From a virus: a stretch of DNA of 22,810 bases. Of the stretch, positions 1 to 7,522 are shown piece after piece (the first letter of the stretch is position 1; each line of letters opens with the position of its first letter). Made by a program: the position numbers and the translations under genes. Location: IMG/VR virus record IMGVR_UViG_3300042396_000417, positions 1 through 22,810 of that record, one strand, 5' to 3'. Below the pieces are notes generated by a model. It was not told the origin of the DNA and did not search any database. It saw only the letters and a program-made list of their open reading frames with translations.

Positions 1-23
1 CGGATGGAGCCGCTGACTTATGC

Positions 24-719
24 GTGTGCGTGCTGTTCTACGGCACCGACGATTACTGTTATTCTCTGGCCCAGCGTGTGCTGAATAAGCCCATGCGGCA
101 GCTCGCCGAACTAGGCGCCGAATTTCGTTTCGGGCTGAACGCCGTCGGCGAACAAACTAGAGAACTAGTCATGTCGGTCGCAGAAAAAACAGGGGCCGCA
201 ATAACAGAGTCGCCTGTCAATATCTACAAGTACCCGATCATGCGGCGCATGTTTTATGAAAAACCGCTGCACGCGTCGGCAACGATGTGGTTTGACGACA
301 ACTCCTTTATTTCCCCGGATGCCGACGCAGCACGATGGGTGCAGCGAGTGTTAAATCAGTTATCTGGCTGCACTATGCTGGGGTCTGTTTACACTCAAGG
401 CCTTGTCGGCAAACAGCCTGAGTGGGTTAGAGGTCAACCGTGGTTCACCGGGAGAGAACCGGGCCCGTATGTCAAATACGCTGCGGGCGGTTGGTGGACT
501 ATTCAAACTGAGGCTCTGCACCAACTTGACTGGCCCACAAAAAATGTTAAACATCACGGCGGAGACGTCATGCTCGGTGAGGCATTAAAACAGCAAGATA
601 TGTTGCTGTGTCATTTTCGCGATGACGTTATGATTCAAGCAAACGCAAACGGGTTAGAGTCTGCACAAAAAAGGCGTGGCTTTGACGCAGCCCCTGTTGG
701 ATTTGATTATGCAACTTGA
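24..719 (+). CDS. GT-A-type glycosyltransferase (possibly 5'-partial)
   Basis: This is probably a phage glycosyltransferase of the GT-A (family-2-like) fold that transfers a sugar from a nucleotide-sugar donor; the acceptor is unknown. A short beta strand (VLFYG) opens the visible protein. About 65 residues further on comes an MRRMFYEKP stretch, then the metal-binding type motif TMWFDDN (the DxD equivalent), then GSVY, a GGWWTI segment and HGGDVMLGE. The last two are typical of acceptor-side and catalytic regions in this phage family, as I remember it. The frame stays open to the left edge, and the GTG at 24 has a GGAG 14 bases upstream, too far to be convincing. The true start may therefore lie outside the window and the gene may be 5'-partial. 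Its 3' end overlaps the next gene by 11 bp. The fold assignment is fairly secure; the substrate is not. Confidence 0.72.
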   Translation: MCVLFYGTDDYCYSLAQRVLNKPMRQLAELGAEFRFGLNAVGEQTRELVMSVAEKTGAAITESPVNIYKYPIMRRMFYEKPLHASATMWFDDNSFISPDADAARWVQRVLNQLSGCTMLGSVYTQGLVGKQPEWVRGQPWFTGREPGPYVKYAAGGWWTIQTEALHQLDWPTKNVKHHGGDVMLGEALKQQDMLLCHFRDDVMIQANANGLESAQKRRGFDAAPVGFDYAT

Positions 720-1113
720 CATTGCGCAACTAGACCTAAACAAGACTCGAGAGAACTGGCCATCCGGCGTGCCGTTCACGCCTGCGTATGTTAGAAAGTT
801 TAAACACAACGAGTCTACGAACTGGCTGGCATTGGAAAGTCAACTGGTTCCAGGTCAGCCACCAGCGTGGGCAAAAACCGTGAACGACGAATACATGCGT
901 ATTCCGCTGTTCCCGTACACCCTCAACGCACAGGCAGATCTGGCGCTTGCATTTATGCTGCAGCTTGGATTATCTTGTGCCGGCTATTTGCCCGCCGCAG
1001 TTGAGCGGTTTTTCGTCGTCACCGGCACGCCGGTTGAGTTGCTGTACAACCCGGACACTGATGTGAACACGGGTATTCGTTATTTTGTCGGTTTTGCTGT
1101 CATTTTGAAGTAA
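709..1113 (+). CDS. Hypothetical phage protein, 134 aa
   Basis: I do not recognise this protein. It starts with a hydrophilic N-terminal third (MQLDIAQLDLNKTREN) and has a central leucine/alanine-rich hydrophobic stretch (ADLALAFMLQLGLSCAGYL). It ends in a beta-like YFVGFAVILK tail. I chose the ATG at 709, which overlaps the preceding gene by only 11 bp and has a GGA seven bases upstream. An in-frame GTG at 676 would add 11 residues, but its AAGG lies one base from the start, which is too close, and the overlap would be 44 bp. The tight coupling to the glycosyltransferase in front and the gene behind suggests one transcription unit. It could be a small virion or head-completion component, but nothing in the sequence proves that. 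Confidence 0.7.
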   Translation: MQLDIAQLDLNKTRENWPSGVPFTPAYVRKFKHNESTNWLALESQLVPGQPPAWAKTVNDEYMRIPLFPYTLNAQADLALAFMLQLGLSCAGYLPAAVERFFVVTGTPVELLYNPDTDVNTGIRYFVGFAVILK

Positions 1114-1122
1114 AGGATTACC

Positions 1123-1761
1123 ATGGTTAATTCAAAGATCGTTGATGCAGTGGCGACACCTGTTGTCGGTCCCCAGGTTACTACAGCCGCTGTGTCGGGC
1201 CACATCGGCAGCGCCAACGGCACGAGCGTGCCCCTGTCTCTGGACGCTGCGTCTTCTGCGGCAATGGCACAGATGATGCAACAGATGGCGGCAAGCCAGT
1301 CAGGCAAGACGCAGTACCGCAACGTCAACCCGGCCGACGTAATTTATGAGACAGGCGAGCGCATGAAAGCGGTATACGCCCAGTTTGAGGCGCTAGAAGA
1401 ACTCGGCCGCCAGTTAAACGGCAAATCGACTGTAGAGTCGTTGCCGGCATCGCTGGTATTAGATGACATTAAGATTTCTTTCCGTACTCAAGATGATACC
1501 GGTCAACTGAGTGCTAAAAAGGTGGCTGTAATTAAGAATGTCTCGTGCGTCGGCGACATCGCACGGCTGCTGTCAACAGAAATTGGCATCATTATTCTGA
1601 CGTTGCAGCAGGAAATTGCTGACATCACCACGATTACGCAAAAGGCTGACGAGCACTATGCGAAAATGCGGAAATCGTGGGAGGCAGCCAACCCTGACGC
1701 CGTCATCAAACCCGTCACCGAGGTCGACGCGGCACAGCAGGAAACGGAAGCTGTTAAATGA
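1123..1761 (+). CDS. Hypothetical phage protein, 212 aa, Ala/Met/Gln-rich with helical C-terminus
   Basis: This protein has no recognisable family. The first 65 residues are low in charge and rich in Ala, Val, Thr and Ser, with a Met/Gln-rich patch (MAQMMQQMAAS) that looks disordered or oligomerising. The middle is mixed alpha/beta (SLVLDDIKISFRTQDD). The last 60 residues are strongly helical (LQQEIADITTITQKADEHYAKMRKSWEAAN) and could form a coiled coil. The ATG start has a good AAAGGA ribosome site seven bases upstream. The stop codon overlaps the next start (ATGA), so the two genes are likely translationally coupled. An internal or scaffold-like virion role is possible from composition alone, but this is speculation. 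Confidence 0.78.
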   Translation: MVNSKIVDAVATPVVGPQVTTAAVSGHIGSANGTSVPLSLDAASSAAMAQMMQQMAASQSGKTQYRNVNPADVIYETGERMKAVYAQFEALEELGRQLNGKSTVESLPASLVLDDIKISFRTQDDTGQLSAKKVAVIKNVSCVGDIARLLSTEIGIIILTLQQEIADITTITQKADEHYAKMRKSWEAANPDAVIKPVTEVDAAQQETEAVK

Positions 1762-2612
1762 AGAGCACGTCGTTTAGCTACCAAAGAATACTGGCTAGAC
1801 GCGACAAGATTTTTAGCACGGCTCTCGGCCCTTACCACGACGCAGTTTTGACCGGCAGCACACCGCGTGATGTTTGTAAAGACATCATGAGTGTGCTGCC
1901 GGCGAACGTATCGGAGGGCGCCGTGTTCGAATCTGTCCGCGTACTTGCCGGTACAAAATTGACGAAAAAACTATCGGGCGATCTCGCATGGCGTTTGGCT
2001 GGAAACGTAGATCGGCTCGTTGACGGTGTGCCAGTTTTTCCATGGACGCAGCAAATAGAAGATGAAAAAGTCCCCGTGTGCGTCGAAGATATGCGACCCA
2101 TGCGTAAGAAAAAAATTCCTGGCTTTTTGTTCTATTGCCGTGCCCTTGCCGGGACGCCGTGCCCGACTTTGTTTACGCAATTTGTGTCATTGAGCAGTTG
2201 CCGTGGAATCGCACCGGTGCTTGGCTTTTCAAAACCTTGGGGCCCGTATCCGTACCGCACGCCGCTTCATTTTGTGAACCTGCTTTTTTACGCTCACGTT
2301 GAAGCAGAGCGCAGTAAGCATCAGCCCAGTTTTGTTAAAATAAGTGCGTCAAGCAGCATGTTAAAAGAAAATAGGGAAAAGATCGAAGTGCGGTGTCGGG
2401 CAAAACCGTGCCCGCAGCAGTTCGCGCATCCTTGTGCTTTTTGTTGGGTTGGTTATGATAACTGCGAAGCAGCCGTGCATCCGCTTACATATGTTGCACG
2501 TGAGTGCGTGACTTGTAATTCAAGCGGGTGGTTTAATCCTGGGGAAGCAAGTTTGACGTGCCAACAGTGCCGTCAAAAAATGTTTCAAGAAGAACTGGGC
2601 ACAGCAACGTAG
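1758..2612 (+). CDS. Cysteine-rich, probably zinc-binding phage protein, 284 aa
   Basis: The protein has a basic, helical N-terminal half with no family I can name. Its C-terminal third is packed with potential metal ligands: Cys213, Cys218, Cys226, Cys229 and Cys236, followed by a classic CX2C-X14-CX2C arrangement (Cys250/253 and Cys268/271). The last set looks like a zinc ribbon. Such ribbons are usual in nucleic-acid-binding phage proteins such as transcription factors, nucleases and primase-like proteins, so binding DNA or RNA is the most reasonable guess. The start codon overlaps the previous stop (ATGA). The gene ends seven bases before the next start. Zinc binding is inferred from spacing only. 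No catalytic motif was found. Confidence 0.8.
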   Translation: MKSTSFSYQRILARRDKIFSTALGPYHDAVLTGSTPRDVCKDIMSVLPANVSEGAVFESVRVLAGTKLTKKLSGDLAWRLAGNVDRLVDGVPVFPWTQQIEDEKVPVCVEDMRPMRKKKIPGFLFYCRALAGTPCPTLFTQFVSLSSCRGIAPVLGFSKPWGPYPYRTPLHFVNLLFYAHVEAERSKHQPSFVKISASSSMLKENREKIEVRCRAKPCPQQFAHPCAFCWVGYDNCEAAVHPLTYVARECVTCNSSGWFNPGEASLTCQQCRQKMFQEELGTAT

Positions 2613-2619
2613 GGCTTAT

Positions 2620-3342
2620 ATGAGCACCATCGGATATCGTAAAAAGGGTGAAAACGGTCCGCTGTACAGCCCCGAACGCGATTACGCTTACATAACGCCA
2701 ACGCTTATGCGGGCTGCGATCGAAAACTTGGATAACAAACAAAACCCAATAGTGTCGGCGTGGCGTGAAAAATTTAACGTTACAGACGACGAGGTAGTGC
2801 AAATTTCTGTCGCCCTCGCCGCAGCCCAGGAAGCGTTTGTAAACGCTGCTGATCCTGTAAACAGTTTTGAGCAGGCACTTCGGCGTTACAACTTCTATGA
2901 TTTCAGGCCAGAGGTGCAGTGTTTATTGTTTGCCAGCGTGGGCGAGGTATTCTGTGCCGCGTGGTTCATGGCTGTGCGCGAGGTATCTGTTGTCGGAGAA
3001 GAGTCCCCGGCTGCCGAGGACATGGCTAGATTTTCTGCGGCTGTGCGGCAGTTTGCGGTACAACACAACCGTGCGCCCTACGAAGTTGACGCTACCGCTG
3101 AGCAATTGAGAATGTGGCAGAACGTGCTGCAATATCGCACGCAAGAATTAGCAGCACAACTGCAGGCAGCCAGGAAAGAACTTGTAGCAGCTAAGACGGA
3201 ACTAGCAGAGGCTGAACAGCGTTCGATTGCTGCCCCGCCACAAGTATCACTGTGGCGGCGGTTATTAAATTTTTCAAAGAAAGGCAACGAATGCCCAAGT
3301 ACAGGATGTACAAAGACCCAGCACAGTTCGGGTCGAAACTAG
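2620..3342 (+). CDS. Hypothetical phage protein with coiled coil, 240 aa
   Basis: I do not recognise this protein. Residues 1-165 are mainly helical and include a hydrophobic stretch (CLLFASVGEVFCAAWFMAV) that is more likely a buried helix than a membrane span. Residues about 165-206 form an Ala/Glu/Leu/Gln-rich run (ELAAQLQAARKELVAAKTEL) with heptad spacing typical of a coiled coil. The ATG has a weak TAGGG upstream. The 3' end runs 52 bp into the resolvase gene in another frame, so the Cys- and Ser-rich C-terminal tail is written over the resolvase ribosome site and N-terminus. It could be a structural or DNA-management accessory protein. Confidence 0.75.
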   Translation: MSTIGYRKKGENGPLYSPERDYAYITPTLMRAAIENLDNKQNPIVSAWREKFNVTDDEVVQISVALAAAQEAFVNAADPVNSFEQALRRYNFYDFRPEVQCLLFASVGEVFCAAWFMAVREVSVVGEESPAAEDMARFSAAVRQFAVQHNRAPYEVDATAEQLRMWQNVLQYRTQELAAQLQAARKELVAAKTELAEAEQRSIAAPPQVSLWRRLLNFSKKGNECPSTGCTKTQHSSGRN

Positions 3343-3932
3343 GAAAAAAACCAGCGGACGCTATCCGCTTTCTTGGGCTGGATCTTGGCAGTAACTGTGG
3401 TGTTGCTGTCTATGACTACGAACCCGGCAAGAAGATGTTGCAGGAAAAACTGCAACTTTTTCAATGGGACCTATCTACACAGGGTCTTGAGTCCGGTGCG
3501 GCACGCTTTGTACGGTTGCGTGCTTTTTTGAATGTTACGATGCCCGATGTCATCGGGTATGAAGACGTCAAATACTCGCCGCCGAAAGAGTTCTTTGTCA
3601 ACAAAAAGTTTGGCATCCCGGCAGTACTGTCTCGTGTGGCCACGGCATCCGAAGTGCTAGGCGGCATGAAGGTGACGGTAGCGACATGGGCACAAGAAGC
3701 CGAATTGCTGGCGAACGGATTTGCAATTAGCACGATTAAAAAGTTTGCTACCGGCAGCGGCAAGGCCAACAAAGACGACATGATTGCCGCCGCGAATAAG
3801 GCGCTCGGCGCGGCGTTTGACGCTACGAAGTATAAGTCTACGGGTATAGACAATGTAGTTGACGCGGCTTTTGTTTTGTTGTTATTAATCCAGACAACAT
3901 ATTCAGGCATTACAAATACAAAAGCAAAATGA
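3291..3932 (+). CDS. RuvC-like Holliday junction resolvase
   Basis: This is a member of the RNase H/RuvC superfamily that cuts four-way DNA junctions. In phages these enzymes resolve recombination and replication branches so that DNA can be packaged. The visible catalytic set is Asp31 in FLGLDLGSNCG on the first strand, Glu91 in VIGYEDV, and an acidic C-terminal pair in NKDDM (Asp162/163) and GIDNVVDAAF (Asp187/Asp191). The order and spacing fit the family. The length, 213 aa, is slightly above bacterial RuvC. I chose the ATG at 3291 because a strong AAAGAAAGG lies six bases upstream. An in-frame GTG at 3252 would add 13 residues with no ribosome site. The gene overlaps the preceding one by 52 bp and the following one by 4 bp. 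Confidence 0.85.
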   Translation: MPKYRMYKDPAQFGSKLGKKPADAIRFLGLDLGSNCGVAVYDYEPGKKMLQEKLQLFQWDLSTQGLESGAARFVRLRAFLNVTMPDVIGYEDVKYSPPKEFFVNKKFGIPAVLSRVATASEVLGGMKVTVATWAQEAELLANGFAISTIKKFATGSGKANKDDMIAAANKALGAAFDATKYKSTGIDNVVDAAFVLLLLIQTTYSGITNTKAK

Positions 3933-4570
3933 AGCGGCCAGATTCATTTAGCGAGGCATCGAATGTAGCGAATGGCGACGGCGTTCTGCGGCTCTCGTTC
4001 GCGGACGTTGTACGCCAGCGCGGTCGAGCTATGGCTTTGTTCACGCCTGCTTTACTTTTTACGCATGGCGGTTTTGACCGCGACCCCGTAGTAGAGTTCG
4101 ATGCGCGGTTTCCGGCTGCCAGTCACGATATGCGGCCTGTGTATGTAGATTTAACATACGACAACCAATACTTTTTTGCAGGCATGAAAGTTCAGCCGCC
4201 GCCGGGACTTACCCGCAACGTCGATTGGAACCGCCGGCTATACGCCATTGACGAGTCGCGAGCAAAAGAGTGCTTTGGCTTTCTGAGTGGCATCGCGTAT
4301 TCGGAGCCGACTAAAGATTTTTTCGGCAGCTCGTTTGCTTACGGCCTAGACATCGCAGATCCAACATCTAAAAAAAACGACCGACTACTGGTTACAGTGT
4401 TCGGCGCTATTACGAGTCGGTTTGTTGTTTTTCTGGAACCCAGGCCGACAGACGTGCCAATTGTTCGGCAGTATAAAACTGTAAACGGACAACTGCCGCC
4501 GATTCTCCGCGGGCAGGCTATATTTACTAGCTTTACGGGTGAAGACCCAATAAGTATGCGAGATAACTGA
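3929..4570 (+). CDS. Hypothetical phage protein, 213 aa
   Basis: This protein is unrecognised. It appears to be a globular, beta-rich soluble protein with many aromatic residues (VYVDLTYDNQYFFAGMKVQPPPG, here in part) and no signal peptide or membrane helix. The C-terminal half contains LLVTVFGAITSRFVVFLEP, which reads as two beta strands. Its start overlaps the resolvase stop (ATGA), and its own TGA overlaps the next ATG by one base, so it sits inside a coupled translation chain and probably depends on reinitiation. There is no strong ribosome site of its own. Composition fits a small structural or adaptor protein, but no motif supports a function. Confidence 0.75.
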   Translation: MKRPDSFSEASNVANGDGVLRLSFADVVRQRGRAMALFTPALLFTHGGFDRDPVVEFDARFPAASHDMRPVYVDLTYDNQYFFAGMKVQPPPGLTRNVDWNRRLYAIDESRAKECFGFLSGIAYSEPTKDFFGSSFAYGLDIADPTSKKNDRLLVTVFGAITSRFVVFLEPRPTDVPIVRQYKTVNGQLPPILRGQAIFTSFTGEDPISMRDN

Positions 4571-4983
4571 TGAGCGAGCAGCAAAGCATTTCTTCGTGTC
4601 ATGCCGTCATTCTTAATGCAGATGGCGACATCACAGTTGAATCATTTTCAAACGTGCAAGATTTGGCTGTGCGTTTAAAAGCCCTGATTGATCGTGACGT
4701 ATCAGTGTTCCCGTTTGTCGGGCAGCGCTTGTTTATCTCTAAGCCGCCTATGCGTTATCTAATGACGCCTGACGGCAACGTACCATTATTCGACATAAAC
4801 GCAGAGCAACTTGAGCCTGACGACACCGGGTACCTCGGCGTCGACCCGATTCATTTTGAAGGGCCGCCGCAAATAAAAATGCAGGCACCGCGGCAAGCCG
4901 ACACTGCAGATGAGTTTTTTGACGACAAAACCGATGAAACGTTTGGCGTTTTTGATAGCGTGCTGCCTGATCCGGACAGTTAA
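4570..4983 (+). CDS. Hypothetical acidic phage protein, 137 aa
   Basis: This is an unrecognised acidic protein. Residues 1-75 look like a small alpha/beta fold, with a helix NVQDLAVRLKALIDRD followed by strands around FPFVGQRLFIS and MRYLMTPDG. The last 50 residues are Asp/Glu-rich and probably disordered (DEFFDDKTDETFG). The start overlaps the previous stop by one base (TGATG arrangement), so it is likely translated by coupling. The gene is followed by the longest non-coding gap in the window (96 bp), which suggests the end of a translationally coupled block. Confidence 0.75.
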   Translation: MSEQQSISSCHAVILNADGDITVESFSNVQDLAVRLKALIDRDVSVFPFVGQRLFISKPPMRYLMTPDGNVPLFDINAEQLEPDDTGYLGVDPIHFEGPPQIKMQAPRQADTADEFFDDKTDETFGVFDSVLPDPDS

Positions 4984-5079
4984 ATTTTTGCCAATATCGT
5001 GGCATATTTATTGCCCACCGTTTTTGCTGTCGGTAGGCTATTTCCGCCGGGTGCTTATCCGGGTAAGAAAGTCTGGTAA
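4984..5079 (+). other. Longest intergenic gap; weak hairpin
   Basis: This 96-bp gap is the largest in an otherwise packed region. It holds a short perfect inverted repeat, TGCCA at 4989-4993 and TGGCA at 5000-5004 with a 6-base loop, followed by an A/T-rich stretch but not a proper T tract. A poor sigma70-like pair also exists: TTGCCC at 5011, then 17 bases, then TAGGCT. Neither is strong enough to name as a terminator or promoter. A direct repeat of CCGGGT lies just before the next gene's ribosome site. Confidence 0.3.
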
Positions 5080-5307
5080 ATGCGAGTTGTTGAGTTTGAG
5101 GGTTATGCCGTGCGGCGGCAACGTCAGGTAAAAGACGCACACGGAAATATTGCTATTTCTGTGACGTTCTATGATCCAGAAAAACCCGCTATCGTGGTGT
5201 CGCCGGCTACTTGGAAAAGTGGCATGACAAACAAATACTACGATGACCCAAATATACGGCGTCGCGATGTAGTGCGCCGTAACGACAACTTATTCGTCTG
5301 TCACTGA
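5080..5307 (+). CDS. Hypothetical small basic phage protein, 75 aa
   Basis: This short basic protein starts MRVVEFEGYAVRRQ and ends in an Arg-rich segment (IRRRDVVRRNDNLFVCH). It reads as a small beta barrel-like domain (GNIAISVTFYDP, PAIVVSPATWKSG) with a charged tail. An AAGAAAG 8-15 bases upstream is a usable but not ideal ribosome site. The gene stands alone, between the 96-bp gap and a 19-bp gap before the next gene. The function is unknown. The high Arg content would suit nucleic acid contact, but that is only an inference. Confidence 0.65.
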   Translation: MRVVEFEGYAVRRQRQVKDAHGNIAISVTFYDPEKPAIVVSPATWKSGMTNKYYDDPNIRRRDVVRRNDNLFVCH

Positions 5308-5326
5308 TCTAACACTAGGAACATAC

Positions 5327-6268
5327 ATGTCACTCTCAGTTAAGCAACGTGAACTAGTTCAGAAGTTCGATGAAGAGGCCCTGTATTGGTTGGACGGTAT
5401 AACCGGTGTTATTAACACCAGCGGAGTCGGCGGCTCTCTTGTGAATCTTCGACGGGGCCGAGAGCCCAACCGGCCTGTGATGGTCACGCTTGAGCCAACG
5501 CGTGCCGGCCGCTTGTGGCTGGGGCTTACGGTCAGCCGCCCCAGAAACGGGAAGTTTGTGTACGACACGGTGCTTGGTCGATGGGATCTCGCCGTCCCCA
5601 TCCGTCGAGGCGGCCCGCTAAACGAAAACAAACCCCGACACAGGCGTGTGGCTGTGTGGGGTTTGCAGCTGCTTCGGGCAATGATAAACGCCAGCGAGCA
5701 GATCAAGGCGGGCGCGGACCCAGTAACCAGTCTGGTAGTGCCGCGTGTGTTTATTCCGTTTGCTGTCGGTAGTGAACGGGTTGATTCGGCAAAACTTGCC
5801 GCGCACCCCGACGCAGTTATCGACAGTCAGCGCGTGACCGGCAAAACGCTGGTCGATTCAATCGTTGCCCGCGATGCCGACGTATCGAGAGCGATTGACG
5901 ACGATTCCGCACTGGAAGATTTTTCTCCGGTGCTCGGGCAGAAGGTGTTAAATCCGTTTCGAATGACGTCGGCTGTGCGAGACGAAAACGACAACCCGAT
6001 TCCGATCAGCAAAATTCAATCTACTGCTGATGCGGATATCATGGCGGCGGCCCGCAGGTTTCTTGGTCGTGGGCTCTCTGGCGGAGCCACCGACATTGAC
6101 GTTGTTACTGCCGCACAGAACGTAGGCGACGACATGACGTTGAGCCTGTTTTCCCGTGTCCAACTCGTGTCTACGGAGGCGTTGTCGAACCTTCCTGATC
6201 CGTATGCCGGAAGCGCGATCCCGCCTATTAACTGGCAGGTCACGAAAAAGGCGCCCGTGTTAATCTAA
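5327..6268 (+). CDS. Hypothetical phage protein, 313 aa
   Basis: This soluble protein has no recognisable family. The N-terminal part reads as helix (KQRELVQKFDEEALYWLDGI), then a beta-rich region containing VMVTLEPTRAGRLWLGLTVSRP and a basic patch (PIRRGG to PRHRR). A helix WGLQLLRAMINASEQIKAG follows, and then long Asp-rich segments (IVARDADVSRAIDDDSALED) that look like flexible linkers. There are no cysteines, signal sequence or membrane segment. The ATG has an AGGA eight bases upstream. Its stop overlaps the next start (TAATG). Size and position before the portal region would fit a head or neck structural protein, but this is not shown by any motif. Confidence 0.75.
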   Translation: MSLSVKQRELVQKFDEEALYWLDGITGVINTSGVGGSLVNLRRGREPNRPVMVTLEPTRAGRLWLGLTVSRPRNGKFVYDTVLGRWDLAVPIRRGGPLNENKPRHRRVAVWGLQLLRAMINASEQIKAGADPVTSLVVPRVFIPFAVGSERVDSAKLAAHPDAVIDSQRVTGKTLVDSIVARDADVSRAIDDDSALEDFSPVLGQKVLNPFRMTSAVRDENDNPIPISKIQSTADADIMAAARRFLGRGLSGGATDIDVVTAAQNVGDDMTLSLFSRVQLVSTEALSNLPDPYAGSAIPPINWQVTKKAPVLI

Positions 6269-6567
6269 TGCGATACTTCATCCGGCCAGAAGATAAACGT
6301 AGTAAACTTAACGGCGTATTGCCGTGGTTACTGGATATAGATCCAAATCCAAACGTTTTGCCAATCTTCCCGGATGACGCAAATCTCGGGCTAGTTGTCG
6401 CTCATCTAGTCTCTGGAGAGGTTTACGCGGAGGTGTTACCGCATTCTAAAAATTTCGTCGCTACGTGCGGCGACGGGTTTCCCATGGGCAGGCTGTATTT
6501 CCAAATCCCGCGGGATCGGTTATACAGTGTTTGCCCACGGCTAACGCCGGAAATTTTTGAGGGGTAG
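6268..6567 (+). CDS. Hypothetical small phage protein, 99 aa
   Basis: This small unrecognised protein starts MRYFIRPEDKRSKLNG and has a compact alpha/beta look, with two cysteines (VATCGDG, YSVCPRL). The start overlaps the stop of the preceding gene by one base, and the nearest purine-rich site is too far upstream, so translation is probably coupled. The TAG stop lies inside the left arm of the intrinsic terminator that closes this unit, so the ribosome finishes on the hairpin itself. Confidence 0.7.
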   Translation: MRYFIRPEDKRSKLNGVLPWLLDIDPNPNVLPIFPDDANLGLVVAHLVSGEVYAEVLPHSKNFVATCGDGFPMGRLYFQIPRDRLYSVCPRLTPEIFEG

Positions 6568-6592
6568 CGGTATGTATCGCACCCCTTTTTTT
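6561..6592 (+). terminator. Rho-independent terminator
   Basis: GGGGT at 6561-6565 pairs with ACCCC at 6581-6585. Inside, GCG (6567-6569) pairs with CGC (6578-6580), leaving one bulged A. The stem is followed at once by seven T residues (6586-6592). This is a textbook GC stem plus U tract on the + strand. The stop codon of the 99-aa gene (6565-6567) is part of the stem. It separates the 5327-6567 unit from the portal unit that starts at 6609. Confidence 0.85.
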
Positions 6593-6608
6593 AGCTATTG
6601 GAGCTTCC

Positions 6609-7520
6609 ATGCCGGATTACAGAGACCCGTCCGATGAAAAAATGAGCAACGGCCGGTCTTTGGCTGATTACATGCGCCCCGGGCCGCATGGTTTAAGAGG
6701 TATTGTTGTGGCTAAAGCTACGCCAGGCGGCATGCCGTCTAATTTTAATCCTCACGATCTTGACAATATTAAAGTCAACATGGTGAGCCCGGACGGCTCG
6801 AAAGCGCAATCTTTAGTGCTGGGCAATGTAAGTAAACAAGCCTCCGCACAAGCAATTGCCGCGGCACGGAGTCGTGTGCAAGGAAATGACATCGAATCTA
6901 TTAGGGAGCGTGCAGCCGTGGCATTTGAAGAACTGGCAAAAATTTCTTCTTCTGTGCAGCGCGTGCCGACAAAAGCGGTAACTCCGCGGCCGGCGGCAGT
7001 CGAAACTACGGAAGAAGAATTAATGGACGAGTTGCAGCAGGAAGCGTCGCAGCCGTTAATTGTGGCACCGCCGGTTGATCAGGTGGACCGCAGTTACAGC
7101 CCGATGGCGGCGTTCGGATTGAAGAAGTCAGGTATAAAACCAGCACCTGCGGCTGTCGCCATGAGTGCTGGTCAAAGAGTTGGCGCACCGCAGCAACTTC
7201 TATATTTTGAAAAAGAAGGGCTCGGCACTGTGCCGGCTTTTTATCACGAAGTCATAATTAATGTGATAAGAGAAGATGTTGATATTCCAGAGTATAGCGG
7301 TTTTATAGTATTGATATACGACCTACGATTTGAGCAGAACGCAGCTAGGTGGTTTCCGCCCGCAAATGATCCTTATCAACGTCCGTGGGCTGTGCAGATT
7401 AAAAACGACCAGCGGCTTTACCTTGTCTATACGACCGGATTCCAGTACATTTATGACAATAGAGAGCACTGCGTTTTGCGGGTCGAGCGGGCTGTAATCG
7501 CGCCGACCGAGGAGATTTAA
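6609..7520 (+). CDS. Hypothetical phage protein with disordered middle, 303 aa
   Basis: This protein is unrecognised and appears modular. Residues about 1-75 are polar and Gly/Pro-rich (DYMRPGPHGLRGIVV). An Ala-rich helix follows (SAQAIAAARSRVQ), then a low-complexity Pro/Ala/Glu/Gln region (TPRPAAVETTEEELMDELQQ). The last ~110 residues (from about 195) form a beta-rich globular domain with many aromatics (YFEKEGLGTVPAFYHEVII, FIVLIYDLRFEQ, RLYLVYTTGFQYIYDN). The ATG has GGAG six bases upstream, directly after the terminator. It is the first gene of the portal unit. The arrangement of a flexible linker and a C-terminal beta domain would suit a virion decoration or neck protein; no motif confirms it. 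Confidence 0.75.
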   Translation: MPDYRDPSDEKMSNGRSLADYMRPGPHGLRGIVVAKATPGGMPSNFNPHDLDNIKVNMVSPDGSKAQSLVLGNVSKQASAQAIAAARSRVQGNDIESIRERAAVAFEELAKISSSVQRVPTKAVTPRPAAVETTEEELMDELQQEASQPLIVAPPVDQVDRSYSPMAAFGLKKSGIKPAPAAVAMSAGQRVGAPQQLLYFEKEGLGTVPAFYHEVIINVIREDVDIPEYSGFIVLIYDLRFEQNAARWFPPANDPYQRPWAVQIKNDQRLYLVYTTGFQYIYDNREHCVLRVERAVIAPTEEI

Positions 7521-7522
7521 CT

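Noticed and set aside
360-557. Minus-strand frame within the first glycosyltransferase, and similar short antisense frames elsewhere
   Set aside because: They are all nested inside + strand genes with recognisable products or good start signals.
3252-3290. Earlier GTG start for the resolvase
   Set aside because: The strong AAAGAAAGG site is correctly placed for the ATG at 3291, not for the GTG.
4910-5131. 73-aa + strand frame with a hydrophobic N-terminus spanning the 96-bp gap
   Set aside because: It overlaps the ends of two better-supported genes on both sides, has no ribosome site, and its hydrophobic look is explained by reading out of frame.
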